Program-made: the position numbers and the translations under genes
The notes under the pieces: generated by a model
Told to the model about the DNA's origin: nothing
The model's database searches: none
What the model saw: the letters and a program-made list of their open reading frames with translations, nothing else
Shown: positions 1-6,575 of the stretch, in pieces
How the letters are laid out: every line of letters starts with the position of its first letter
Position numbering within the stretch: the first letter of the stretch is position 1
NCBI GenBank assembly: GCA_900757255.1
Contig: CAAENE010000150.1
Span: 1 to 8,820, forward strand
Direction: 5' to 3'
Source of the DNA: Clostridia bacterium
Lineage (GTDB): Bacteria > Bacillota > Clostridia > HGM11514
Length of the DNA: 8,820 nucleotides

Positions 1-459
1 CTCTATAATCCTATCTATCAAAAAGCTTCTGTAGTCAAATCCCGGCCGAAAAAACTCTCCTAATTCCATCCGGTGCCCGGTATAGGTATCCCAGGTATCA
101 GCAATGCGCGAAAATGCTCCGTTAGCGCCGCCTGTAAATAAATACGTGTCAAAATACAGCGATAAAAAGCCTTTCCTATTATAACTGACGGTAAAGATAT
201 AATCGAACTCGGTCATTAAAAAGGGGTAACCTTCCTTTTGGCTTTCGATGTATCTTGCTGCTGCGTCATGGTACAGCTGCGGTATGTATTCATATAACAG
301 TTTGCCGGTCATCTGTTCATAGTACCGGTTAATGACCATATCGGAATGGTAATTTCGGGTACAGACCTTTGGAATTTTGATCTGGTATTTTACGATTGGC
401 TTATCTTCATAATACATGGTATCAACAAAATTTTTTTTAATGATCTCCGCACTTTTCAT
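1..459 (-). CDS. DUF4163/DUF3298-type protein, N-terminal part (runs off the left edge)
   Basis: An open frame reads leftward from an ATG at 459 with no stop before base 1, giving 153 residues of an incomplete protein. The start is supported by an AAGGGAGG ribosome binding site just upstream. Residues about 10-105 resemble the DUF4163 region. Residues 109-137 (TGGANG, then DTWD..TGHRMELGEFF) match the conserved core shared with DUF3298, where a Gly-Gly-Ala-x-Gly turn is followed by a W-D-x-x-T-G strand. The family includes the extracellular parts of RsiV and PdaC. This protein shows no signal peptide or membrane segment at its N-terminus (MKSAEIIKKN), so as far as visible it looks cytoplasmic. 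The usual His of the GGAHG turn is Asn here. The molecular function is unknown. It is transcribed away from the SLH gene and has its own promoter. Confidence 0.8.
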   Translation of the reverse strand, partial: MKSAEIIKKNFVDTMYYEDKPIVKYQIKIPKVCTRNYHSDMVINRYYEQMTGKLLYEYIPQLYHDAAARYIESQKEGYPFLMTEFDYIFTVSYNRKGFLSLYFDTYLFTGGANGAFSRIADTWDTYTGHRMELGEFFRPGFDYRSFLIDRIIE

Positions 460-480
460 TGCATTTCCTCCCTTACACAA

Positions 481-510
481 ATTATATTCCTTATCACCCA
501 TCCTATTCAA
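481..510 (-). promoter_or_regulatory. Sigma-A-type promoter for the DUF3298-type gene
   Basis: On the minus strand a perfect TATAAT (481-486) lies 18 bases downstream of TTGAAT (505-510), which matches four of six positions of the -35 consensus. Transcription would begin near 474, leaving a leader of only about 15 bases that consists almost entirely of the ribosome binding site AAGGGAGG. Confidence 0.6.
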
Positions 511-604
511 AAAAATAAAATTTGTGAAAATCTTCCATGGCAGGCAAAATTTCATCAGCATACAAAAATCCAATGTGCGGAAAATAACAATGATGAAAAA
601 TATG

Positions 605-629
605 ATGTAAGGCAGATACTGTCTTACAT
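605..629 (+). promoter_or_regulatory. Strong hairpin directly upstream of the SLH-gene ribosome binding site
   Basis: The arms 605-615 (atgtaaggcag) and 619-629 (ctgtcttacat) pair over 11 positions with one G-U wobble around a 3-base loop. The hairpin ends just before the AAAAAAGGAGG ribosome binding site. There is no T-tract after it, so it is not a terminator. It could be a 5' mRNA-stabilising stem, a translation control element or, as DNA, an operator. The structure is seen directly; the role is inferred. No strong promoter was recognised in 460-647 on the plus strand. TATGAT at 601-606 and TTGTGA at 522-527 are weak candidates only. Confidence 0.6.
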
Positions 630-647
630 AAAAAAGGAGGATTTCAA

Positions 648-2654
648 ATGAAAAAATTCACGCTCACATTTGTTGCAGCGATGATTTTAATGGTCTTTAC
701 CCTGAATATCTATGCAGCAAGTCTGTATAATCAGGACGGGGTAGGTTTTTCCGGTTCTATTGAAGGAAAACCAATTGGAAACCCAGTCACCATCACAGGG
801 TATGCCGGTACCGCCAGCCGTGACGTAAGCAACCCTGCCAAGTTTACCGGCGCTGTTTATGATGGGCAAGGCAGTATCTATGCCGCGCCGTCCCAATACA
901 CCTATCCACAGAAAATCGACGTTGCTTCAGGCACTGCTACCGATCTTACTACGATGCCTGCTGAGTTGGTGAAAGGCACAAATGGATTTGCCGGCGCTGT
1001 CTTTGACGGGACCAATATCTATTTTGTACCATATGATGCAAACCGCATTCTAAAAACACAGGCCGGGTCAACCGTCCTTTCCGATATGTATATGCCGGAG
1101 GGAATCGAAAAAGATAATGTCAAATTCCGCGGAGGCGTATTTGACGGAACCGATACCTGGATGTTCCCGTTTGTCGGCACCGATTTTGTAAAAATCAACA
1201 AAGAATCGCAGACAGTCAGCAAAGCAGAGCTGCCCTTTACCATCAAAAGCCAGGATATTTCTGGCGGTGTATTTGACGGAACCAACATCTGGCTCATTCC
1301 ATACAACGCAACCTCGGTGATATCCTATAATCCTAAAACCAACACGCATCACGAATACAGCAATTGGCCGAGTCAAATCACAAAGGCTTCCACCAAATAT
1401 ACTTCTGCCACCATTGCCGGAACCAGCCTGTTCCTGGCATCTGCCGATACCACCACAGTCGCAGTCGTTGATACCACGACAGGGGAAATCTCTTCTCTCG
1501 ACATGAGCGCTGCCGATGAAGATACTATTACAGGGTTTACCACTGTAACCTATGACGGCAGAAATGTTTGGTTTTCTGCCGCAAATAAAATCGCGTTTAT
1601 CAAATACGATGCCTATTATGGCACGAAAGATTTGTTTAAGGAAGCGCCTGTCAACATTACTCCAGGCTCCACTCCTTATAAAACCGCTGTATCTGACGGT
1701 TACCAGATGTGGTTTATCGCGTCTGATGCGTCTGGCAATATCGCTGTAAAATCCGGCAGTGAGTATCCGGTTGCAAACGAGGCAAGCTATACGATGACAA
1801 AAAATACAACATTAAATAAAAATCTGACAGGAAGCGACCCGGAAAGTGACCCGCTCACCTTTGAAATTGTTGAACAGGTCAAAAACGGCACTCTCACACT
1901 TGATGATGCCCAAACAGGTGCTTTCACCTATACGCCTAACACCGATTTCACCGGGACTGATACCTTCACCTTTAAGGTCTCTGACAGTGAAAATCAATCT
2001 CTGCCGGCAACTGTCACTATCACAGTCGGCGAACCGGAAAAACCGAAAGGTATCTATATCGACCTTTGGGGACACTGGGCGGAAACTGCTGCGAACCAGA
2101 TGACCGACCGTGGTTATTTCCTGGGTGAAAAAGTGGGAACTTATTTATATTTCTATCCCGAACACACCATGAACCGCGCTGAATTTATTCTGTTTGCCAA
2201 CTCCGTTTTCGGGCAGAAAACAGATACCAAATCAGATTTGCCCTTTGAAGATATTAACAAAGACAGTCCGCAATGGATCATCAATGCTGCACAGGACGCA
2301 TATCAGAGCGGATTGATTCACGGCGTGGGCGGCGACGGTAAAGTCTATTTTGAACCGTATGCCGAACTCACAAGAATCCAAGCCCTCCAGACTATCTATA
2401 ACGGACTCAAATTAGAAACCAACTCGGATGAAGCACTTGATTTTGCCGACAATGATGTTATCCCTGCCTGGTCTGTCCAGATGGTCAAGGATATGAAGAG
2501 CTTTGGGTTGATTCAAGGCTTTGACGACAACACACTGCGTCCTTATGACAAAATTACACGCGCTCAGGCTATCAAAATGCTTTATGACGCAGTCCTGTAT
2601 CAGGAAGAAGTCAATGGCTCCGACCCGTCGCGGACAAGATTGATCTTAAAATAA
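648..2654 (+). CDS. Secreted SLH-domain surface protein with seven propeller-like repeats and an Ig/cadherin-like domain
   Basis: The protein has 668 residues and starts at an ATG seven bases after GGAGG. Residues 1-23/24 form a signal peptide (Lys-rich start, hydrophobic core, cleavage near IYA-A). Residues about 64-360 hold seven repeats of 44-48 residues. Each has a G-x-V-[FY]-D-G core followed by an N-[IV]-[WY] strand, with the D-G or equivalent turn near 71, 119, 165, 209, 257, 303 and 350. This spacing suits a seven-bladed beta-propeller. Residues about 374-461 are an Ig/cadherin-like domain (GSDPESDPLTF, later FTYTPNTDFTGTDTFTFKVSD), as in large bacterial adhesins. Three SLH domains follow at about 469-520, 530-587 and 597-650, with TRAE-like motifs NRAE, TRIQ and TRAQ. 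SLH domains bind secondary wall polymers, so the protein is probably displayed on the cell surface. The propeller ligand or activity is unknown, and no catalytic motif was recognised. Confidence 0.9.
   Translation: MKKFTLTFVAAMILMVFTLNIYAASLYNQDGVGFSGSIEGKPIGNPVTITGYAGTASRDVSNPAKFTGAVYDGQGSIYAAPSQYTYPQKIDVASGTATDLTTMPAELVKGTNGFAGAVFDGTNIYFVPYDANRILKTQAGSTVLSDMYMPEGIEKDNVKFRGGVFDGTDTWMFPFVGTDFVKINKESQTVSKAELPFTIKSQDISGGVFDGTNIWLIPYNATSVISYNPKTNTHHEYSNWPSQITKASTKYTSATIAGTSLFLASADTTTVAVVDTTTGEISSLDMSAADEDTITGFTTVTYDGRNVWFSAANKIAFIKYDAYYGTKDLFKEAPVNITPGSTPYKTAVSDGYQMWFIASDASGNIAVKSGSEYPVANEASYTMTKNTTLNKNLTGSDPESDPLTFEIVEQVKNGTLTLDDAQTGAFTYTPNTDFTGTDTFTFKVSDSENQSLPATVTITVGEPEKPKGIYIDLWGHWAETAANQMTDRGYFLGEKVGTYLYFYPEHTMNRAEFILFANSVFGQKTDTKSDLPFEDINKDSPQWIINAAQDAYQSGLIHGVGGDGKVYFEPYAELTRIQALQTIYNGLKLETNSDEALDFADNDVIPAWSVQMVKDMKSFGLIQGFDDNTLRPYDKITRAQAIKMLYDAVLYQEEVNGSDPSRTRLILK
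837..1727 (+). repeat. Seven diverged in-frame repeats encoding propeller blades
   Basis: Within the SLH protein the D-G turn or its equivalent recurs about every 132-144 bases. Examples are GAVFDGTNIYFVPYD (residues 116-130), GGVFDGTDTWMFPF (162-175) and GGVFDGTNIWLIPYN (206-220). The second, third and fourth copies are the most alike at both protein and DNA level. The fifth (TIAGTSLFLAS) and seventh (AVSDGYQMWFIAS) are the most diverged. The pattern suggests past internal duplication. Confidence 0.75.
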
Positions 2655-2681
2655 ATTTCTTTCTTGCTGAAAAAACAAAGC

Positions 2682-2714
2682 TTTTCTGTTTTTGCCGCCT
2701 GCAAAAGCAGAAAA
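2682..2714. other. Inverted repeat after the SLH gene
   Basis: The arms 2682-2694 (ttttctgtttttg) and 2702-2714 (caaaagcagaaaa) pair over 13 positions with one G-U wobble and a 7-base loop. A-rich rather than T-rich sequence follows on the plus strand, so it is not a standard intrinsic terminator there. It may protect the 3' end of the SLH mRNA or help termination together with the next hairpin. Confidence 0.5.
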
Positions 2715-2751
2715 AACCGCCATATGGATAAATCTGGAGTTTTTTAAGCAC

Positions 2752-2784
2752 AAAAAAGAAGAAGCAGAAATGCTTCTTCTTTTT
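2752..2784. terminator. Bidirectional intrinsic terminator between convergent genes
   Basis: The arms gaagaagca (2758-2766) and tgcttcttc (2771-2779) enclose a GAAA tetraloop. They are flanked by six A on the left and five T on the right. The stem is therefore followed by a T-tract on either strand. It can end transcription of both the SLH gene (stop at 2654, plus strand) and the DHHW gene (stop at 2849, minus strand). The rest of the 194-base gap shows nothing else convincing. Confidence 0.85.
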
Positions 2785-2848
2785 GATGCATTTGAAAATA
2801 GAATGATAATGCCTGTGTTTGCTGACGGTTTCCCATAAAACTTCCCTG

Positions 2849-3988
2849 TTATTTGATAAAAGCCCCAAGTTTAACAGGATTCGTATCCGTCATGAAATTG
2901 GCAGTATTATAAATAATTGCAACGTCACGTATCCCATTTTCGTCCAGATATGCGGCGGGGTCCATACTGAAATAGCGCAGGTCGAGAACGTGTATTTCTT
3001 CATAGTGGTTTGCCAAAAAAGGCAGCATGCTGTGCGCATAGGAATCCTTAAAAACAGCCAGCTTTTTACCGTTATCGAGCGATGAATGAATGGTCAGGAC
3101 CGAATGGTTGCCGTCCAGATAAACGGTGTATTTATCCTTTTTCTTCAGATTCTCCATGTTGTACAGGCTGTCCATTCCGCCGCCTTCATAGATAAAATTC
3201 ACTTTATAAGCCATCGGTTGTTTTGGGACAAAGCCATAAATTTTGTCCCCTTCAATAGAGGAAAGCTGGGATTTGGACCAGGTTGTTCCATAAAAATCGT
3301 CCGCCCATGTTTCCACGTTAAAATCCTCCAGCTGATAGGGTTCTTCCCCTATTTGCCGCATCAGCTCCTGATAGGTATAAAAACTGCCGTAAGCTGTCTG
3401 GTGGTGGTCGGTACGAAAATAAATATACTCCTCTTTGTGCGCGCTGAGGGCAGCCGTTGGGTCAATCATCTGTATATTGGTGCCTTCCAGTCCGTCTTTG
3501 CACCGCTGCATCACCTGCTGCTGGACGTTGTAATAAGCGTATTTTGGCAGTTTATCCTTTAAGATCTCATAAGCAGTCGGAATCAGCGTAAAGGAAACAT
3601 CATATTTTCCAAGACTGTCAAACTTTTTGAAGGATTCAATCGTATTGTCAATTAACTGGGTATTCAGTTGGGCCGGCTTTTCAATCAGATATCCGTCGTC
3701 AGCAAAATATACGCCGTCATTTTCCTTTTTGCCGGTAATCTTTTCAATCTCCGCCTTGACTCTGACCCAAAAATCCCGTTCCCAGAACTGGTCGGTAGAA
3801 TAGCTTTCAAACTCCTGTGCAAACTGCCCTGACAGCACTGTTTCCTGCGTCGGCTCCGGCAGTTGGGTCAAATACCTGTTTTCATTTTCCGAAAAAGCTT
3901 TTTGAGGCGTTATCAGATTGATAAACGAAAAGGCCGCAAGCAGACTGCAAAAACCGACAGCGAACCATTTATTGCATTTCTTTTTCAT
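2849..3988 (-). CDS. DHHW-family SGNH-like membrane-anchored protein, probable O-acyl transfer partner of the MBOAT protein
   Basis: The protein has 379 residues, with GGAGG seven bases before the ATG. A basic start and a hydrophobic stretch at residues 8-27 make a signal anchor, with the rest outside the membrane. The conserved NRYLTQLPEP segment (37-46) and the motif YFRTDHHQT (190-198) identify the DHHW family. D194 and H196 match the Asp/His pair of the related AlgJ/AlgX SGNH-like proteins. S316 in KDSY (314-317) is the likely nucleophile. In the family name-giving motif the Trp is replaced by Gln (Q197). The gene starts 15 bases after the MBOAT stop, so the two are surely cotranscribed. 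By analogy with AlgI/AlgJ/AlgX and PatA/PatB it would place the acyl group on an extracellular polysaccharide. The actual polymer and acyl group are unknown. Confidence 0.85.
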   Translation of the reverse strand: MKKKCNKWFAVGFCSLLAAFSFINLITPQKAFSENENRYLTQLPEPTQETVLSGQFAQEFESYSTDQFWERDFWVRVKAEIEKITGKKENDGVYFADDGYLIEKPAQLNTQLIDNTIESFKKFDSLGKYDVSFTLIPTAYEILKDKLPKYAYYNVQQQVMQRCKDGLEGTNIQMIDPTAALSAHKEEYIYFRTDHHQTAYGSFYTYQELMRQIGEEPYQLEDFNVETWADDFYGTTWSKSQLSSIEGDKIYGFVPKQPMAYKVNFIYEGGGMDSLYNMENLKKKDKYTVYLDGNHSVLTIHSSLDNGKKLAVFKDSYAHSMLPFLANHYEEIHVLDLRYFSMDPAAYLDENGIRDVAIIYNTANFMTDTNPVKLGAFIK

Positions 3989-4003
3989 TTGGCTGCCTCC
4001 ATT

Positions 4004-5389
4004 CTAAAATCTAAAATATAAAAAGGGGTTATATGTCGAGTCGACCAGATACGCGGTCGAGATAATAAATACGATTACTGCAAGTATCGGAATGATAATA
4101 TAAGCCCTGCCCGAACAATATTTCTGTATTAGCCCGCGCGGCTTTGGCAGGCTTGCAATCACCAGAACGACGAGTACCGGCAGGTAAGAAGTCAGGTAGT
4201 ACAGAAAATGGCTGTCCATAAATCCATTTGCCCCGAACATGGCTTTTAGGTACGATATCCCCTGGCTCAAATTTTCAAAGGAAAAAAAGACCCAGCCTAT
4301 CAGCACGATTATCAGGGTATACGCATGCTGTATAGCCCTTGGCAGTTTTTCCAATAATTTGAGCAAAAATGTTTTTTCCAGCATCAGCACCAATCCATAG
4401 TACAGGCCCCAAATTGCAAAATTCCAGCTTGCGCCATGCCACAGGCCGGTCAAAAACCAGACAATCAGCAGATTCAGGTACATGCGGGACAGTTTTACCC
4501 GATTCCCTCCAAGAGGGATATAGACATACTCCCGGAACCAGGTTCCAAGAGAAATGTGCCACCGTCGCCAGAATTCGGTGACGCTTTTACTAATGTAGGG
4601 GTAATTAAAGTTTTCCAGAAAATCAAACCCAAACATTTTTCCAAGACCGATTGCCATATCGGAATAACCCGAAAAGTCAAAATAAATCTGAAAGGCAAAC
4701 GCGATAATGCCCATCCACGCGCTCATCGCCGAAAGTTCCGGGAGAGCCTTTATACAATCCCATAAAAAACCGATGTTATTTGCAAGCAGGACTTTTTTAC
4801 CCAGTCCGCAGCAAAAGCGCACCAGCCCGTCAGAAAATTTGTCATAGCTTTCTTTCCGGCTGATTAGCTGTTCCGCAATCGTGCCGTAGCGCACAATCGG
4901 GCCGGCTATCAATTGCGGGAACATAGCGACATATGCGCCGAATGAAATGATATTTTTCTGTACCGGCGCCTGCCTGCGGTAGACGTCAATCGTATAGGAC
5001 ATTGTCTGAAAGGTGTAAAAAGAAATCCCGATCGGCAGCGCTAAATTCAGCAGCGGCAGATTCAGATGCGCTATCTGATTGACAGTTTGTATCAAAAAAT
5101 CAGAATATTTAAAAAAGCAGAGGATCAGTAAATTTCCCACAACCGATACAACAACAACGGCCTTCCGTTTTCCCTCGCTGCTATCAAACCGATTAAGGAG
5201 CAGCCCATTCACGTAATCAAAGAGAGTCGAAAACAGCATAATGGCGATGTAAACTGGCTCTCCCCAGGCGTAAAATACCAGGCTGACCAGAAATAAGACG
5301 GTATTTTTGAAGCATTTGGGTACGATAAAGTACAGCAGCAGGGCTGCCGGAAGAAAATAAAACAAAAACAGAATACTTGAGAATACCAT
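4004..5389 (-). CDS. MBOAT-family membrane O-acyltransferase (AlgI/DltB/PatA-like)
   Basis: The chosen start is the ATG at 5389 (MVFSSILFLFYFLP, 461 residues) because GGGAGG at 5396-5401 lies six bases upstream of it. The in-frame ATG at 5410 would place that site inside the gene. The protein is a multi-spanning membrane protein with typical MBOAT landmarks. These are YAWGEP near residue 41, the FDFSGYSDMAIGLG block near 238-250, and WRRWHISLGTWFREYVYIPLGG near 274-295. The invariant catalytic His is in GLWHGASWN (His318). MBOAT enzymes of this type move an acyl group, usually acetyl, from a cytoplasmic donor across the membrane to an extracellular partner. The DHHW protein encoded immediately downstream is the obvious partner. 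Length and motifs are normal for the family. Upstream lies an intrinsic terminator, and I found no convincing promoter between it and the gene. Confidence 0.92.
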   Translation of the reverse strand: MVFSSILFLFYFLPAALLLYFIVPKCFKNTVLFLVSLVFYAWGEPVYIAIMLFSTLFDYVNGLLLNRFDSSEGKRKAVVVVSVVGNLLILCFFKYSDFLIQTVNQIAHLNLPLLNLALPIGISFYTFQTMSYTIDVYRRQAPVQKNIISFGAYVAMFPQLIAGPIVRYGTIAEQLISRKESYDKFSDGLVRFCCGLGKKVLLANNIGFLWDCIKALPELSAMSAWMGIIAFAFQIYFDFSGYSDMAIGLGKMFGFDFLENFNYPYISKSVTEFWRRWHISLGTWFREYVYIPLGGNRVKLSRMYLNLLIVWFLTGLWHGASWNFAIWGLYYGLVLMLEKTFLLKLLEKLPRAIQHAYTLIIVLIGWVFFSFENLSQGISYLKAMFGANGFMDSHFLYYLTSYLPVLVVLVIASLPKPRGLIQKYCSGRAYIIIPILAVIVFIISTAYLVDSTYNPFLYFRF

Positions 5390-5395
5390 ATCCCG

Positions 5396-5401
5396 CCTCC
5401 C
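5396..5401 (-). promoter_or_regulatory. Ribosome binding site that fixes the MBOAT start
   Basis: GGGAGG on the minus strand, six bases before the ATG at 5389, decides between that start and the upstream in-frame ATG at 5410. The upstream ATG has no comparable site. Confidence 0.8.
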
Positions 5402-5455
5402 TGTTAGCATGATAAAGGTGCGTCAGGTACAAGGACGCCCCCGGTTCTATTCCAT

Positions 5456-5500
5456 AAAAAAGCAAAGGCAAAATTCAGTTTTCCCTCGTTTCACCTTTGC
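5456..5500 (-). terminator. Intrinsic terminator after the DUF4358 gene
   Basis: On the minus strand GCAAAGGTGAAA pairs with TTTTGCCTTTGC over 12 positions (two G-U wobbles) around a 15-base loop, and TTTTTT follows at 5461-5456. It begins 13 bases after the DUF4358 stop. It separates that gene from the MBOAT-DHHW pair, either fully or as a leaky element that lowers downstream expression. Confidence 0.8.
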
Positions 5501-5513
5501 AAAGAAAATCAAA

Positions 5514-6248
5514 TCAGTTGACTGCCGAACGGAACGCGGACAGGGCACTTGCCTGGTCGTCTGCAATCACCAGTACAGCATAATCCCCTCTTGTTTCAAT
5601 CACTCCGTTCTGTACCAGCTCATACTGGTCAGGCAAATAATGCTTCCATTGTTCTATCAATGCGTTTTTCCGGTTCTGAAGAACCGTCTTTGCTTCTCCC
5701 AGGTTTCCGCCTGCCTTTATCACAATGATTTCATTTGCTTTCACATTGATCATTGTCCCATATACAGACACACTGGAAAAGCTTCCTGTATTGATTCCAT
5801 ATACTCCGCTGTAAAGGTCATTCGGCATCTCTGATAAGTTATGTGAACTGCTGTCCATTGCCCCCACCATACGGCTTGCAACCTGCGCGGCAGTCAGTTC
5901 CGGTTTTGGCTCTGGAGTCGGTTCCGGAGTACTGGCCGGTGTTTCAGGCTGCTGGGGAGTCTGCGGCTGTGTATTTTGTGCCGGTTTATTTTCCGGCTTT
6001 TTCTGGCTGTTTGCTGTTTGATTTTGATTTGGCTGTTCCTTTTGGCCCGCTAATGTTGATTCTGCCGTCTCCGGTGTGGTTTCCGGAGATACTTCCGGTG
6101 ACGCTTCCGGCGATGCGCTTGGGGATGGGCTTACTTCAATTGACGGTGACGGCGATGGCTCGTTTGCTTCTTTTTTCTTCTTCCCGCATCCTGTCATCAA
6201 CGATATTGACAGCGCCATGATGAGGAAGCAAGCGATCATTTTCTTCAT
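5514..6248 (-). CDS. DUF4358 lipoprotein with a long Pro/Ser/Glu-rich linker
   Basis: The protein has 244 residues, with an AGAGGA ribosome binding site eight bases before the ATG. The N-terminus is a lipoprotein signal with the lipid-modified Cys at 21 (LMTGC), so the protein should sit on the outer face of the membrane. Residues about 28-117 are a low-complexity linker rich in Pro, Ser, Thr, Glu and Gln, with SPSPS, SPE and TPEP units. It probably spans part of the cell wall. The C-terminal domain (about 118-244: AAQVASRMVGAM, MPNDLYSGVYGI, a later VYGTMINVKANEIIVIKA strand pair, then a helix with the LIEQWKHYLPDQYE segment) matches the DUF4358 pattern. The biochemical role of that domain is not known. 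In Clostridia such genes commonly accompany MBOAT and DHHW genes, as here, so a role in extracellular polymer acylation is inferred. Confidence 0.82.
   Translation of the reverse strand: MKKMIACFLIMALSISLMTGCGKKKKEANEPSPSPSIEVSPSPSASPEASPEVSPETTPETAESTLAGQKEQPNQNQTANSQKKPENKPAQNTQPQTPQQPETPASTPEPTPEPKPELTAAQVASRMVGAMDSSSHNLSEMPNDLYSGVYGINTGSFSSVSVYGTMINVKANEIIVIKAGGNLGEAKTVLQNRKNALIEQWKHYLPDQYELVQNGVIETRGDYAVLVIADDQASALSAFRSAVN
6069..6116 (-). repeat. Four imperfect 12-base tandem repeats in the lipoprotein linker
   Basis: Reading the plus strand, the units ctccggtgtggt, ttccggagatac, ttccggtgacgc and ttccggcgatgc follow one another. On the coding strand they give ASPE, ASPE, VSPE, TTPE (residues 45-60). 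A 12-base unit keeps frame, so copy number could vary by slippage and change linker length. Confidence 0.7.
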
Positions 6249-6301
6249 GAAACCAATCCTCTTTCAATATGTATTTTCGCCCCAAGATATTGGAGCCTTT
6301 C

Positions 6302-6329
6302 TTTATAGTAAGACTGCGCATCCTATCAA
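6302..6329 (-). promoter_or_regulatory. Sigma-A-type promoter for the DUF4358 gene
   Basis: On the minus strand TTGATA (6324-6329) and TATAAA (6302-6307) are 16 bases apart. They lie downstream of the feo terminator and about 50 bases before the start codon, so the envelope cluster has its own promoter separate from feo. Confidence 0.6.
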
Positions 6330-6357
6330 AAAGTTCCGCATTTTCCAAAAGTTTGTT

Positions 6358-6389
6358 AAAAAAAAGACAACTATAATCGTTGCCTTTTT
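6358..6389 (-). terminator. Intrinsic terminator of the feo operon
   Basis: On the minus strand AAAAAGGCAAC and GTTGTCTTTTT pair over 11 positions (one wobble) around a 7-base loop, in a run ending with eight T. It starts about 30 bases after the stop of the Cys-rich gene and precedes the DUF4358 promoter. Confidence 0.87.
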
Positions 6390-6419
6390 ATTTTTGTTCA
6401 CTTTGACAATAAAACCTCG

Positions 6420-6566
6420 CTATTGCTTTCTCTTTTCGCATTCGTCCCGGCAGGCGCAGCTGCCGCAGCCGGAACAGCCTTTCTTTTTCTGTTTGTGATA
6501 CGCAATAAAGGCCAGAGCCGTCAAGCCGAGTAAAACCAAAATGAGAATCATATCAACTGTATTCAT
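6420..6566 (-). CDS. FeoB-associated Cys-rich membrane protein (48 residues)
   Basis: A short gene with its ATG at 6566 and TAG at 6420-6422. The start is nine bases after the feoB stop, with AAGGTGA overlapping that stop as ribosome binding site. The product has one membrane helix (about residues 5-23, ILILVLLGLTALAFIAY) and then a Lys-rich stretch. A Cys cluster C-S-G-C-G-S-C-A-C-R-D-E-C follows at residues 31-43, five Cys in all. This is the layout of the small FeoB-associated Cys-rich proteins found after feoB in Firmicutes. They are thought to help ferrous iron uptake, perhaps by binding iron or by a FeoC-like supporting role, but the mechanism is not established. The Lys-rich segment after the helix suggests that the Cys tail faces the cytoplasm. 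Confidence 0.9.
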   Translation of the reverse strand: MNTVDMILILVLLGLTALAFIAYHKQKKKGCSGCGSCACRDECEKRKQ

Positions 6567-6575
6567 TTTTTCACC

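Noticed and set aside
522..606. Plus-strand promoter for the SLH gene (TTGTGA at 522-527 or TATGAT at 601-606)
   Set aside because: Neither has a matching partner hexamer at good spacing, so I mention them only as weak candidates.
346..651. Open frames of 101 and 64 codons spanning the divergent intergenic region
   Set aside because: They overlap the DUF3298-type gene on the other strand, the hairpin and the SLH-gene ribosome binding site, and encode low-quality sequence.
2682..2714. 13-pair hairpin considered as the main terminator of the SLH gene
   Set aside because: A-rich sequence follows it on the plus strand; the hairpin at 2752-2784 has proper T-tracts and is the better terminator.
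3086..3562. A 158-codon open frame on the plus strand opposite the DHHW gene
   Set aside because: It is the complement of a well-supported gene, with no recognisable domain.
5387..5410. ATG at 5410 as the MBOAT start
   Set aside because: It would put the GGGAGG ribosome binding site inside the gene and add a charged MLTGRRD stretch that MBOAT proteins usually lack.
6076..6220. Repeated GDG/SGD-type sequence on the plus strand
   Set aside because: It is the complement of the Pro/Ser/Glu linker of the lipoprotein, not a separate repeat protein.
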